Shown: positions 1 to 9,012 of the stretch, piece after piece
Position numbering within the stretch: position 1 is the first letter of the stretch
Layout of the letters: each line of letters begins with the position of its first letter
Origin: Bipolaris cookei
Lineage: Eukaryota; Ascomycota; Dothideomycetes; Pleosporales; Pleosporaceae
Reading direction: 5' to 3'
Length of the DNA stretch: 29,373 nucleotides
Assembly (NCBI GenBank): GCA_002286855.1
Contig: NRSV01000149.1
Location: 1 to 29,373 of the forward strand
Notes under the pieces: model-generated
Told to the model about the DNA's origin: nothing
The model's input: only the letters and a program-made list of their open reading frames with translations
Databases searched by the model: none
Made by a program: the position numbers and the translations under genes

Positions 1-2
1 CT

Positions 3-413
3 TTTGTACGATCACCAACTGCTGCACAAGAAGGCTTCTCAAAGCTTGTTGAAGGAGCTGAGGAGATGCTACATGAGAATGTGCTTATGAAGGCCCGCAT
101 ACGAGAGCTTGAAGAGCAATTAGCTGAGGTAACAAAGCGCCGAGGGCGTAAAAGAAAGCGAATTCAGACAGGCGGGACACTAGACTTTGGTGCAGGAGCA
201 TCGCAGGCAGCTGAAAATGCTGCTACTGGTCGTACGGCATCAAAGAAGGCGCGTGGTGGGGGTAGTCAAGAAAAGGCTCTACCAGGTCAACGGCACTGTG
301 GAACCTGTGGGAGAGTGGGCCATAACGCCCGTACGTGCCAAAAAGATGTAGAAGAAGATTCTCTATCAGATACAAGTGAGTTGTATAACGCATCTATAGC
401 TAGTGTAGAGTAA
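3..413 (+). CDS. Fot1/pogo-like DDE transposase, C-terminal part (family A, cut by window edge)
   Basis: The frame is open from the first bases of the window, so the N-terminal HTH and DDE domains lie outside. What remains is a charged helical stretch, a basic RRGRKRKRIQ segment typical of the linker in these transposases, and a CCHC zinc knuckle (CGTCGRVGHNARTC, about 97-110 codons after position 3) followed by an acidic tail ending at TAG/TAA near 411-413. In pogo/Fot1 relatives this knuckle is a C-terminal accessory nucleic-acid-binding motif. A terminal repeat with two boxes follows within 45 bp, as expected for a 3' element end. No stop or frameshift is visible in this portion, but the state of the catalytic core cannot be judged. 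The same family recurs at 3793-4430, 4485-5276 and 20195-22020. Confidence 0.85.
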   Translation, partial: FVRSPTAAQEGFSKLVEGAEEMLHENVLMKARIRELEEQLAEVTKRRGRKRKRIQTGGTLDFGAGASQAAENAATGRTASKKARGGGSQEKALPGQRHCGTCGRVGHNARTCQKDVEEDSLSDTSELYNASIASVE

Positions 414-453
414 TTCGAGTTTTCGTACATGAAGTTCGTGATGCCAAGAAAAA

Positions 454-487
454 GTGTCCGGCTCGGTGGTGTGTCCGGCTCGGTGGT
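454..487 (+). repeat. Two tandem 17-bp boxes in the family A terminal repeat
   Basis: GTGTCCGGCTCGGTGGT occurs at 454-470 and again, identical, at 471-487. These are probably paired transposase-binding sites. Confidence 0.85.
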
Positions 488-498
488 GCTTTACGTTA

Positions 499-593
499 GT
501 TGTTGAGATATAGACCTTTGTAGTTGGGGGTTTTTGGTGAGATTTAGGGTGGCGCGCTCGCTTAGCTGGCGCGCTCGCTATGCAGTCACATTA
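499..593 (+). mobile_element. Solo right terminal repeat of a pogo-like element (family E-like)
   Basis: The stretch begins GTTGTTGAGATATAGA and ends ...GCAGTCACAT followed by TA. It contains two 17-bp boxes, 551-567 and 568-584, both starting GGCGCGCTCGCT. Its reverse complement matches the left end of the element at 25727, and its inner part matches 28961-29054. No transposase is attached. The family A element apparently inserted at a TA at its inner edge. Confidence 0.65.
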
Positions 594-1614
594 TGCGCTC
601 TTAATAGTATAAGTTTTATTCAGGAAGAAGCACGTTGTGATAGAAATATTTCGAGTTCTTAATAACTAGTTTTGGTGGGGAATGGCTGCTTGTTTTGATT
701 TTCCGGTTTTACCGGTATTGTGAGAGCAGCCAATCACCTTGTGGAGATGGTTCGTTTCCTCTGGTTAGCAATACAGCTCAAAGCGCCACAAGACTCCCCG
801 AGGTCAGACCTCTAATCGCACTCAGATACCCACACCGCAGAAATATCGGATATGAAGCGTGCGCTAAGCTAGCATCTGCGTCAAACAGCTTAAGGAGCTG
901 CCGCTCAAGGTACGCGCGAATATCCAACAGATCTTCGGGACTGCGTTCCGGGGAGACAGAGTGACTGCCTCCTGCCGCACGTGAAGCGCTGTGCATAGTG
1001 CAAGCTGTAAGTAGTGTACAATATATATCTCATTCTCTTAGCGCCAGGCGCCCTGACTGACACGGTGCGGAGCCTACCGGAGGCCCTGTCAGAGAGCCAA
1101 TTCCTGCGCTTACTGTACAAGCTTTCCCGCTCGGTACTACGTCATACAAAGCCGAGCTGATTTGTATGGGCTTCGACTTTCGACAACGCCTCGTTGGTGC
1201 CTTCCCCAAATGACCCACCGCTCAGAAAATTGGACAATGAGATCAGAGATCGGGCACAACACGAGACATGCCCAGTCATCACGCGGGAGTCTTTCCGCAT
1301 CGACATTGTTCGATAATGGATTGACTGGCTAAGTATGAATGTGTGGCAAAGGGAGTATATAGCTGAAATATTCGGTGACTGGGCCCAGCCACCAAGTTCA
1401 CGAAGTTCGTTCGCCACAACCTTCACCTTCAACATTCAACAGACATAGACACTGGTGCGATGTATTAAATGTTTTCCGATGGATGAGAACGCCTATGTGT
1501 CTCGTACGCGCTCTAAAAGATTAAAAACGATACGTGACAAAATGAGCCACCAATATGTGATTGGAACCTGCGAACGAATACGCGAGTCGCTCTGCCCGTC
1601 AAACTTGCGCAAGG
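594..1614. other. Unassigned region with a coding-like stretch
   Basis: No gene is recognised. On the plus strand, roughly 1039-1449 reads with few stops (SLPEALSESQFLRLLYKL, then RKLDNEIRDRAQHETCP) and looks like decayed coding sequence, but I cannot name a family. Around 1353-1361 there is a TATA-like GTATATAGC, followed by a CT/CAA-rich stretch near 1418-1447 that resembles a fungal 5' leader. No clear downstream gene uses it. Confidence 0.25.
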
Positions 1615-1951
1615 CAGGCATGAAATACGAATACCATTGCAACGGACTTCATCTTCGGTCTCACAGTCACTCCAGACGGGCATGATTGTATATTTATGAT
1701 CACAGACAAAAGCGGTCCGAGTGATCCCCAGCATGGCCGGCCAAGTAGGGGAAGCAGACAACCCCAACAACCCTAATGAAGTGCAGGGTGATGCGCACTG
1801 CTGGGCAATACGATTCTGTGACTATATGGCTTGCGATTGGGGCTTGCCCAAAACCTTCATATTCAACCGCGACACAAGATTCTGCATAATCAACTATCTG
1901 ATGATGTCGAACAATCCGAGACTAGCCAGATTAGGTGGTGGCTGGTGGTAA
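1615..1951 (+). pseudogene. Decayed Ty3/gypsy integrase fragment
   Basis: Two pieces in different frames resemble the catalytic core of a Ty3/gypsy integrase. From about 1633 the frame reads TDFIFGLTVTPDGHDCIFMI, close to the usual DFITGLP-x-GHDCI-x-V-x-TD block that holds the first catalytic Asp. From about 1820 another frame reads DYMACDWGLPKTFIFNRDTRF, close to the family's WGLP-x-x-I-x-SDRD-x-RF block. The Asp expected before RD is Asn here (FNRD), so the second catalytic residue is lost, and at least one frameshift separates the blocks. No reverse transcriptase, LTR pair or chromodomain was found nearby. This is a dead internal fragment of a retrotransposon. Confidence 0.6.
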
Positions 1952-3379
1952 CGCTTGGAGTTTGGCAGTGCTTGGAGAACAGTGTAGGCGGTTTTCGGGT
2001 ATCTTGGATTGCAACGGTGGGTGATTGGCGTGTTTTGAGCAGGCGGCAGCAGCGGGCAGCGATTTTAGTGTAAAAATAGAATCGTGGATTGCGGCGGCTA
2101 CTCACGCTGAGTTTAGTTGGGGATGTTATGATAAGTTTTTCGATGTGTTTGGGGGCAGTGTATTGCGACTGTGGCGAGGACAGGGTGTTATGTAACCTAC
2201 ATGAGATTCTTTCTCTAAGAGAGATCTTTGCTCCTTTAGCATAGTATGTAACATCTTGCAAGCCTGCCCATCTTTGTGTTGTTGATCATGATGGCTGATA
2301 ACTTGAAGGGCTCGTCGCATCACTGCGTCACAATGCTCGAAGATGTGGGGTTGAAGAGCTTAACGTAAAGTGTGCGAGCACAAGGAGTGGTAAGCTTGAA
2401 ATCTCGGAGCTTATTCCAATAATGGGAGAGTGTAGGGATAGATCGGGAGCATGATGGACAAGTGTGACCAGGAACGCGCCGAAAAGTTCGGAAATTCCGG
2501 GCTTGTCCCGCCAAAAGGCAGGATGCCCGGTTCTGGTCATGACTCTACACCATGGCTAGACGCTCAGATAAAATATCAATACGCGATATTTGGCCAACAA
2601 GATCGGTACCTCTGAGCTTCCAGTCAGCCTCGAGGTTGAAAACCATGTGGGGGATGTAGAGGATATGACAAACGCAACTGCGGACTGAGCAGGGAGAGGT
2701 TGGAGATTTCTGGCCTTTTTCTGCTAAGATTAGTAATGTACAGCAATTGTGTGTCAATCAGGATAAACCGCAATCTAGTTGGTGGAGTCGACTAGTACGT
2801 ACCCTCTGTTTCGGGCAACATTGGTTTTTGATTCTCGATTCGCAATAACCTCGTCACTTACCACAACTGTTGTTGTTGCAAAGGCTGGTCTTTTCTAACC
2901 AAGCTTCAAGACAGGATTTTACCAATAGTTTATGGAATTGTTGCCACGGCTCATAATACAATTGCTGGCAGCATTTAGTATAAGTAGCTGTATGGTGTGC
3001 TAATCGTGCGCATGTGATTCATCGAGGCTCGCTGGCGCAGCTGTTTCACCAGTGAATGGTGATCAGTGTATCGAGGAGCTTACGCCTACCGCCACCATCT
3101 CATCAAAAGAGACGAAACAGATGCTAAGCCCAGTGTAGGTAGAGAATAGCCCTTGTTCTTATTGTTCTTATTTGATTTCTTGTGATGATGAGGTGCCGCC
3201 TAAAACGTCGCACCCATCTGTAAGCACCGAAGTTTGGCCTGGAGAGGCAGCAAATGGCGGCGACGCAGCCGTGGGGAACGATCATTGGGCGCAGCGCTGA
3301 CACGCTAGCAGGTCTCGGTGGATCAATTCTCTGACGGACCCTAGCGAACTTACTTACTGCCTGTGCACTAGCTCGATCC
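1952..3379. other. Unassigned intergenic or degenerate repeat DNA
   Basis: No gene, terminal repeat or RNA gene is recognised. Minus-strand frames between about 2320 and 2757 are open in short pieces (for example RRVPGHTCPSC) but match no family I know. TGTTATGTAAC at 2187-2197 resembles the start of some fungal gypsy LTRs, without a partner. TG/GGTG-rich DNA lies at 1935-2060. Confidence 0.3.
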
Positions 3380-3792
3380 TGTCAAAGTGTAGGGTGCTGC
3401 TTGTTCTACTATCGACTCAGAGGTAGAGGTCTCTGCCTTCTACTTGTCCGTAGTAGACTCAGAGCCAGCTTGATTGAGAGATTCTAGAGAGAGAAGATAT
3501 GTGCTAGGGAAGAAACACTAATTGATTGATCGTTGGTAGTGTGAATTGATCTTGTGTGAAGTGCTCTGTCTTCTATCTACTTGCTATCCTACTACTATAT
3601 ATATTAGCTAGAATAGATTCTAGAAGAGTCTATCTAGTAGTAGCTTGCGTAATCTATAGCGTCATAGATAGATGTCTATTGATCGATTATAGTCTTGATA
3701 GATCGACTATAGACTTGATTGATCGCAGAGTCCGGGTGTGGACTGCGCATCCGGATTCTGTCGTGGAATAGCTGAGTAGCTTATCTACAACA
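3380..3792 (-). mobile_element. Solo LTR, family A (LTR-A), 413 bp
   Basis: This is the reverse complement of the 413-bp LTR at 12327-12739, with only a few differences seen by eye. Read on the minus strand it starts TGTTGTAGATAAGC and ends TTTGACA (TG...CA). It carries a TATATATA segment typical of an LTR promoter. No internal retrotransposon sequence follows. Flanking pentamers differ (GATCC left, TTCCT right). On its right lies a family A transposase, on its left unrelated DNA, so this copy marks a rearrangement or deletion rather than a clean insertion. Orientation is inferred. Confidence 0.8.
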
Positions 3793-4366
3793 TTCCTGGT
3801 TTGTCTGAGCCCGTGTTAACTGACTGTGATAAAATCTTGCCCATAATGAAATCAGTCTCATCAAAGTTGTAGACGTCTTCGTCCACGATACCATACTTCG
3901 CCTTTGTATTCTGAACTAGGTCGAACCAGTTCTTAATAAGCGCTGGGTCTTCGCAGGTAGCTCGCTGACGATCATATGGGCGGCTCCGGCGCGTACGCAG
4001 CTCAGGATTGCGCTGGACAAACCTATCAACCCAGTTCCTGTCAACCTCCTCTCCACAGCGCTCTCGGAGCAGTCTAATAGCCATATCTTGCCCGTCGTCT
4101 CTCCCACAAGTTAGTACTCGCTCGGGCCCAACTATTACACGCCTAGTAATAGCCTCCTCTTCTAGTTTTGGTAGGCGCTTAGTTGGTGGTTCGTAGTCGC
4201 GTCGACAGAGCTTTCCATTACGTCGCCGTTGTATCGTCCGTCTTGGCACGCTATAAATTAATTCAGCGCGCCTTAGGCTTAAGTTTTCGCGTTTTTGTAG
4301 ATCAGAGATAGCGATAGTAACATCAGCTTCAGTATGGGTCTTTGGAGTTTGGCGTTGTTGATACAT
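3793..4366 (-). pseudogene. Family A pogo/Fot1 transposase, N-terminal half, truncated by LTR-A
   Basis: Starting at the ATG at 4366 (the family start, MYQQR/MSQQR), the protein has an N-terminal psq-like HTH (about residues 14-50), a Tc5/CENP-B-type second HTH (ending in NWVDRFVQRNPELRTRR), and the beginning of the DDE domain with the first catalytic Asp in YNFDETDF. The frame then reaches the LTR boundary at 3792 within SGSDKPG, so the second and third Asp residues and the zinc knuckle are gone. The segment around GPERVLTCGRDDGQ departs from the family consensus and suggests a pair of compensating small indels. The DETDF (normally DETGF) change is also unusual. It cannot encode an active transposase. 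Confidence 0.8.
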
Positions 4367-4430
4367 CACGCGTTGTTATTGCGAACGTGAGGTACTAAAA
4401 TTTCATGGGGCGCACACTGGTGAAACACGT
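3793..4430 (-). mobile_element. Family A element fragment, 5' half
   Basis: The 5' terminal repeat ends ...GGTGAAACACGT at 4430, followed by TA (4431-4432). This matches the family A end at 22020. The 3' half was lost at the solo LTR junction. Confidence 0.75.
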
Positions 4431-4484
4431 TATATGTAGAATTTTATCTACTTTAATTTCTTATCCCAATAACTATTCAGTATA

Positions 4485-4763
4485 GAGTATTCCATCACCG
4501 AGTGTGCCAATTTTTCTTGGCATCGCGAACTTCACTTACGAAACACTATGCATCAAGATCATATGGATTTCTTAACTCAGCGAGAAGGAAAAATTACTCT
4601 TGCTCTTCAGGCCTTTCGTACAGGTCAATTTAAGACTATACGAAGCGCTGCTGCTGCCTATAACGTACCTTTTCAGCGGCTTTGTGATCGGCTGAAGAAA
4701 ATCACATTTCGGCCCCAAGCATCTCCAAACTGCCGCAAGCTTACTACAACTGAAAAGCAGATA
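4485..4763 (+). pseudogene. Family A-like transposase N-terminus (plus strand, truncated)
   Basis: From ATG 4548 the frame encodes LTQREGKITLALQAFRTGQF, then AAAAYNVPFQRLCDRLKK, a psq-type HTH, ending at KLTTTEKQ near 4763. Upstream, 4493-4545 matches the terminal and subterminal sequence of the element at 413-490 (CACCGAG...TTTTTCTTGGCATC...GAACTTCA), so this is a 5' element end. After about 4765 the sequence turns into the antisense of the next part of the same type of protein (next entry). The remaining plus-strand frame to 4832 is therefore not real coding sequence. Confidence 0.7.
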
Positions 4764-4765
4764 AC

Positions 4766-5276
4766 CGTATGGTATATATGCTTCTTCGTACCATGCAGAG
4801 ATGTGGACGCGTCCTTTGTAGATAATAAATGACGGCGTAGCGTAACCAGCAGCGCAGACGCTCTGAGTAACAGTAACCCACTTGCGATTGCCTGGCTGAA
4901 CAAGAGTAAGTCTCGTACGATGTTCTGAACCTGTAACTACCTTCGTTGAGCCAATTACTCCCATCTGAAAGCCAGTCTCATCAAAGTTGTGGATGTCATC
5001 TGAATTAACCCCATACTTCTCAATTGTATCTCGTACGATCTTAAAGCACGCGATGATAATCTCTGGATCCTACTGCTGGATTTTTTGACAATCTTTTGCT
5101 CAATTAAAAGCTGTTTTAAGCTCGTCTGAACGCGTTACAAATCGTTCTGGCCAGTTCCTGTCTAAAGACCCACCACCTCGTACGCGAAGTAGTTTATCTG
5201 ACATGTCTACTATCTTAAATAGTCGGAGGGCAAATCCTCGTGAGTCTAGATCAAGAATATGACGTTCGATAGTCTG
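4766..5276 (-). pseudogene. Transposase core segment, inverted relative to its N-terminus
   Basis: Read on the minus strand from 5276: SQTIERHILDLDSRGFA, then a Tc5-type HTH (NWPERFVTRSDELKT), the first DDE Asp in HNFDETGFQMG, and the strand before the second Asp (NRKWVTVTQSVCAAGYATP, ending AWYEEAYIPYG). This block starts exactly where the plus-strand N-terminus at 4763 stops (TEKQ then QTIER), so the two look like one gene with an inverted interior. Stops occur within it (near FN*AKDCQKIQQ*DP). It ends at the solo LTR at 5277. The second and third catalytic Asp are absent. Confidence 0.7.
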
Positions 5277-5731
5277 TGATGGAATATAAGGAAGGTAGGA
5301 GGCTGCTTATCCTACAGCAGACTCAGAGGTAAAAGTTGCTACTTGTCCTTGGGGCTCAGAGGCAGCTGTTACTACTTGTTCTACTATACACTCAGAGGCA
5401 GTATCGAAACTTCTAGTAGAAATCAATGCGAGATGCTAGGGTAGAGCAGTAGATTAGGATTGAATGTGCTGGATTGATTTTGATGAGATACTCTGAACTG
5501 CTCTTCTCTTGTCTTCTATCCACTCTTCTATTCTACAGCTATATATATTGACTGGAATAGATTCTGGAAGACTCCATCTCACCGTAGCTTGGGTAATCAT
5601 TGAGGTTATAGATAGTTATCGACTGATAGTGGCGTAATGACTTCTAGTAATGGATTGATGACAGTATCTGGGTGGTATCCCGAGTACTTGGATGCTATTG
5701 GAGATCAGCTGAGTAGCTTATATATCCAACA
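5277..5731 (-). mobile_element. Solo LTR, family B (LTR-B), 455 bp
   Basis: It is the reverse complement of the 455-bp LTR at 10517-10971 and has the same length. Read on the minus strand it starts TGTTGGATATATAAGC, has a TATATATA segment, and ends CTTATATTCCATCA. No matching 5-bp target duplication flanks it (GTCTG left, AGGTT right), consistent with the rearranged transposase on its left. Confidence 0.75.
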
Positions 5732-5769
5732 AGGTTGTTCAGCGTTGGTTCCTGATTGCGTGGTCTAAC

Positions 5770-5936
5770 ATAGTTAGTTTGAGTCTGTGATAAAGGTACG
5801 TGGTAACTTTCTAGCTCTTATTCTTGATAATGGCCAGCTCTTGTTTGCTAAGACTCTTTACAAATTCCAGCTATACTTCCTTAAGTGCAGTTGTCTCGAA
5901 GCTGTTACTTTGAAGCTTAGCTAACCTAGTCTTGTA
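5770..5936 (-). pseudogene. Unidentified open frame interrupted by the family B element
   Basis: If the element 5937-7806 and one TA are removed, a minus-strand frame starting at ATG 7865 reads MFLDTVEVAFTKSFFIKSS across 7865-7809. It continues on the other side of the element as YKTRLAKLQSNSFETTALKE, then LEFVKSLSKQELAIIKNKS, to about 5805. There is one in-frame TAG after KEV and another after KNKS. The composition (charged, helical) looks protein-like, but I do not recognise the family; it may be a transposase tail or a chance frame. Confidence 0.3.
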
Positions 5937-6001
5937 ACGTGTTTTACAAGCGAGTGAGCCATACAAGCGAGTGAGCCACCCCACCAACTTTGCGCACCTC
6001 T
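5937..6001 (+). repeat. Left terminal inverted repeat of family B (two 17-bp boxes)
   Basis: ACAAGCGAGTGAGCCAT at 5946-5962 and ACAAGCGAGTGAGCCAC at 5963-5979 are head-to-tail boxes. Identity with the other end stops after CACCTCT. Confidence 0.9.
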
Positions 6002-6057
6002 ATAGGCGCATAGCTCCACCACATTAAATTAGTTTCAATAGATATTAACACAATAGA

Positions 6058-7708
6058 TTAATTACTATCTAGAGTATCTTTCTTGCATGTACGTGAGTTA
6101 TGACCAGTCTCTCTACACCTGCTACAGCGCGCTAGAGCCTGGCGGCTGACACCTGATCGCTCTCCTCCTTGACGCTCCTCACGAGTAATCTGCTCATCAG
6201 CCTCACGTTGAGCAAGTATATCCTCGCCAGTTCCCTTGGTAAGGACTCCACGCTTCTGTATCCGCTTTTTCTTACGCTTTCTACGCTCTGATGCTGCTGT
6301 ATTAACTCTCTCAAGGCTGGCGATTCGATCGCGCATTAGCTCAGCTGAGTGCATCATTATCTCTGCCCTCTTCTTAAGCTGGCCAATTGCCGCGATAATT
6401 GAAGCTGGTGATGAGCTTTTGTGCTGTCGAACGCGATTACTTATTAGCGTTGATTGAGCTTCAAGCTCGCGTACGTTGCTCGGCGTACAGGCTTGCCAGA
6501 GAGCTTCTGTAAGAGTAGCTGGAGGAGTAGGCGTACGCAGCTGTACGTCAAGCTTTGATAGAACAGTATCTGGCTGGAGAGGAACAAGGCCTGCGCCTCG
6601 AAAAGCTGAGCAGATATTGGCTGAAGTAAACGATTGATCAAAGGCTACCTTAAACGCTGGCAGGAACTCGAGCTTGGTGATATGATTGATACAGTTGCGT
6701 ATCAGACTCTCGACCTCACGACTATACGCGCGCTTCAATGGCGAGAAGCAGCCAACATCAAGAGGCTGGAGTAGATGAGATGAGTGAGGCGGCATACAGA
6801 GCGTGTAGATATTGTTCTTCTTGCAGAGCTCTTGGAACTCAAGTGACTGGTGGCTCTCATGGCCGTCAAGAATAAGCAGACGGTAGGTCCCTATAGTGCG
6901 CTCTTTTGTATGCCTTTTAAAGTGCTTTAGCCACTCAACCCCTAGCTCATTAGTCGTCCAGCCGTTATCGCTCACTGCGATCGCCCAGTCGCGTGGGACA
7001 TCTGCTTCCTCGCACCAGGCAGATAGGTGATACTTGCCAGTAAAGATCAGAAACGGTGGGATAGACCAGCCAGCTGCGTTAATCCCAGCGATAAACGTCA
7101 CCCACTCTCGGCCACCTGGCTGGATAGCCTTTGGCCGGCTTCTTCTCTCCGACGCTGTGATGACAAGCTGAGTAGTAATCTTGCCCATCATGAAGCCAGC
7201 TTCGTCGAAGTTGTAGACGTCCTCGTCACAGATGCCATATTTAGCCTTCGTCTGCTCCACAAGCTCAAACCAGCTCTTGATTAGGGCTGGATCTTCACAT
7301 AGAGCTCTCTGCCTATCGTAGGCTCGATTGAAACACGTCGTAAGACTGTCTATACGCTTAACAAAGTTGCGCGGCCAATGGACACCAACCTGGCCAGCGC
7401 CGCGCGCAGCCAGGAGTCTGTCGGCCATATTGCGCGCAGCAGTGTAGGTAGGCGAAAATCCACGTAGATCTAGATCAAGTATATGATCAACTATCACCTC
7501 CTCTTCTAGCTTAGTGAGCTTCTTCGAGTTGGGCTGGCAATCGCGTCTAGCAGGCCTACCAGCGCGTCGGCGGTGGAGGGTAGCGCGAGAGACATTGAAT
7601 GTAGCTGCAGCGCGCCTTTCAGTTTGAATTTATTTTTTTAAGAGCTGATACTGCAAGGTTTATATCAGCCTCACGAGAGACGTGTTGGGATATATTTGGT
7701 GGAGTCAT
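6058..7708 (-). pseudogene. Family B pogo/Fot1-like DDE transposase, core intact, N-terminus frameshifted
   Basis: An uninterrupted 479-codon frame (7497-6058) covers the CENP-B/Tc5-type HTH (HWPRNFVKRIDS, residues about 40-51), the DDE domain with D98 (YNFDEAGF), D211 (LILDGHESH) and D247 (LLQPLDVGCF) giving a DD35D spacing, a basic ERRKRKKKRIQ stretch near 410, and a C-terminal CCHC knuckle (C458-x2-C461-x4-H466-x4-C471). The open frame begins with GTG. The natural start is probably ATG 7708 (MTPPNISQHVSREADINLAV), whose frame carries the first psq-type HTH but is separated from the core by a frameshift and TAA in the A7 run at 7633-7639. The downstream half of that HTH (RAAATFNVSRATLHRRR) is in the core frame. 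The lesion looks recent: one inserted A plus CAA-to-TAA. Confidence 0.85.
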
Positions 7709-7724
7709 TGGATGTTGTAATAAG

Positions 7725-7806
7725 AGAGGTGCGCAAAGTTGGTGGGGTGGCTCACTCGCTTGTATGGCTCACTCGCTTGTATGGCTCACTCGCTTGTAAA
7801 ACACGT
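7725..7806 (+). repeat. Right terminal inverted repeat of family B (three 17-bp boxes)
   Basis: GGCTCACTCGCTTGTAT occurs at 7749-7765 and 7766-7782, and with a final A at 7783-7799, so this end has one more 17-bp box than the left end. Confidence 0.9.
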
Positions 7807-7943
7807 TAACTACTCTTTATGAAGAAGCTTTTCGTAAACGCCACCTCTACTGTATCTAGGAACATACTTAGCTATCGGTAGCTTTATACCTAGTAGTGAA
7901 TTTGATCTATGTTAATCAGCTGTGATAACTATCTTTGATAATA

Positions 7944-7957
7944 AGCTGTGATAATAA
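7944..7957 (+). repeat. 14-bp target-site duplication of LINE, left copy
   Basis: AGCTGTGATAATAA is identical to 8736-8749 and flanks the LINE copy at 7958-8735. Confidence 0.8.
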
Positions 7958-8735
7958 TAATATATCAGTTTAATGTACCGCCTGGTTTCCTCTCAAACTT
8001 TTAAACACTATACTTGTATTTCTAGGCATGTAGAGCAAACATAGCAGATTATCCTGCTTAAAGACCTCCACTACTACTCGTTACTTATCCAGGTCCTTTC
8101 TCCTCCCTGTGCCGCCTTTGACTGTGTTGCCCCTCTTTGGGGTAGCAGAGTGAGTGTAGCTAGCTCCTTGTCAAGAGCTGAGTATGTGGAATGGTCTCCA
8201 CTCCATCGTGTCTGTTGCTTCAATCTTAATCGCGACTTTTAGGTGTTCGAGTAGGCTTGTGCCTAGAAGTCACTGTCCGGCTATGGCCGCCTTGTCCTTG
8301 TCTCCGAGGAGTTCGTGGATCTGGGTTGTGCCTGCTCTAGTAAGGAGTTTAGCCCTAGCTTTCTTCATGTCCGGACAGTATGCAAGGACGTGGATGAGCG
8401 TCTGTCTGTTGTGACCACATGTACAGTGAGGTTCCGCTCCAAGCACGCCAATCTTCGCCAGCCATGCGCGGAGTTCGAGGACTTTAGTCCTCAGTAGCAT
8501 GATGGCTGTTGCGAGATGGTTGGGTTTGTCGTCATACAAATGCAGTGGCTGGCAGTCCCAGTGGTCTGTTCAGGTAGGTGCTGTCCGATGTGGTTTGATC
8601 TTTTCCGCCTTCCACCTCGGTTCCCATTCCTCGGTGTACAGCTGGCCCAGTTCTTTTGAGCCGCTTTGGGCCTGCACTTGGCGGCCCCGGGCTGAGGTCT
8701 GGGTGTTGCTCCGTTGTCTTTCTTTGACCATTTTC
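7958..8735 (-). mobile_element. 5'-truncated Tad-like LINE copy with perfect target-site duplication
   Basis: A 778-bp minus-strand insertion carries only the C-terminus of a LINE pol protein and the 3' untranslated region. Its 3' part matches the 3' region of the copy at 9013-10160 (CTCTGCTACCCC-AAGAGGGGCA, TTTAAGCA...CCTGCTATGTTTGCTC). The 14-bp duplications at each side and the 5' truncation are the signature of target-primed reverse transcription. Confidence 0.8.
8171..8731 (-). pseudogene. LINE ORF2 C-terminal domain fragment
   Basis: From ATG 8731 on the minus strand the frame reads LYTEEWEPRWKAEK, then LYDDKPNHLATAIMLLRTKV, then the CCHC-like cysteine cluster HCTCGHNRQTLIHVLAYCP, then the terminal helices HELLGDKDKAAIAGQ and HILSS. 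Tad-clade LINEs end in such a C-x-C-G-x-H-x-C motif after the RT/RNase H domains. A TGA sits at the Trp expected in APTWTDQW, and another stop follows AIAGQ (usually QWLL). It is clearly homologous to the C-terminus at 9400-9948. Both stops can arise from TGG by a G-to-A change. Confidence 0.8.
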
Positions 8736-8749
8736 AGCTGTGATAATAA
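8736..8749 (+). repeat. 14-bp target-site duplication of LINE, right copy
   Basis: AGCTGTGATAATAA, identical to 7944-7957. Confidence 0.8.
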
Positions 8750-9012
8750 AATACCTAAAACGTCACATAAGCCCTTAAAATATTAATTAGTTCTTTTCTT
8801 AGCTTTACTGTGATAACATAATAGTATAAATATTATCTCTGCTAATTGTAAGTAAAAATATTAACTCTGCTAGTTGTAAGTAATGAAATAAATCTATGAA
8901 GAAGATGTAGGTGTGATCTAGCCCCAACCTAACCCTACCTAACCATGCTCATGTCTAGTTGTATCTAACCCAACCCAACCCTACCCGACCCTACCCATTT
9001 ACCAGCCTACCA
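8750..9012 (+). other. AT-rich remnant resembling a hAT 3' end
   Basis: CTGTGATAA motifs are followed about 200 bp later by CCCTACC/CCCAACC-type repeats (8920-8999). The same arrangement lies downstream of the hAT gene (13758-14036). A direct repeat of TCTGCTA(A/G)TTGTAAGTAA occurs at about 8839 and 8867. No coding sequence is evident. The assignment is an inference from layout and short motifs. Confidence 0.35.

Larger units (their letters stand above)
1..496 (+). mobile_element. Family A pogo/Fot1 element, 3' end only
   Basis: The element ends in ...TTTACGT followed by a TA dinucleotide (497-498), the Tc1/mariner-pogo target. Its terminal repeat resembles those at 4430 and 22020 (which read ...GGTGGTGAAACACGT-TA) and at 4485-4545. 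The left end is outside the window. Confidence 0.75.
5937..7806 (-). mobile_element. Complete pogo/Fot1-like element, family B, 1,870 bp, TA target duplication
   Basis: TA at 5935-5936 and 7807-7808 flank perfect terminal inverted repeats starting ACGTGTTTTACAAGCGAGTG. The left repeat is 65 bp and the right 82 bp; they are identical apart from one extra 17-bp unit on the right. A single minus-strand transposase gene fills the interior. Repeat ends without visible mismatch imply a young insertion. Confidence 0.9.

Noticed and set aside
2187..2197. TGTTATGTAAC as the start of a gypsy solo LTR
   Set aside because: No matching ACA end, second copy or target duplication was found in the window.
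3556..3771. 71-codon hydrophobic open frame inside LTR-A (also 12348-12563)
   Set aside because: It lies wholly within a non-coding LTR and is duplicated only because the LTRs are near-identical.
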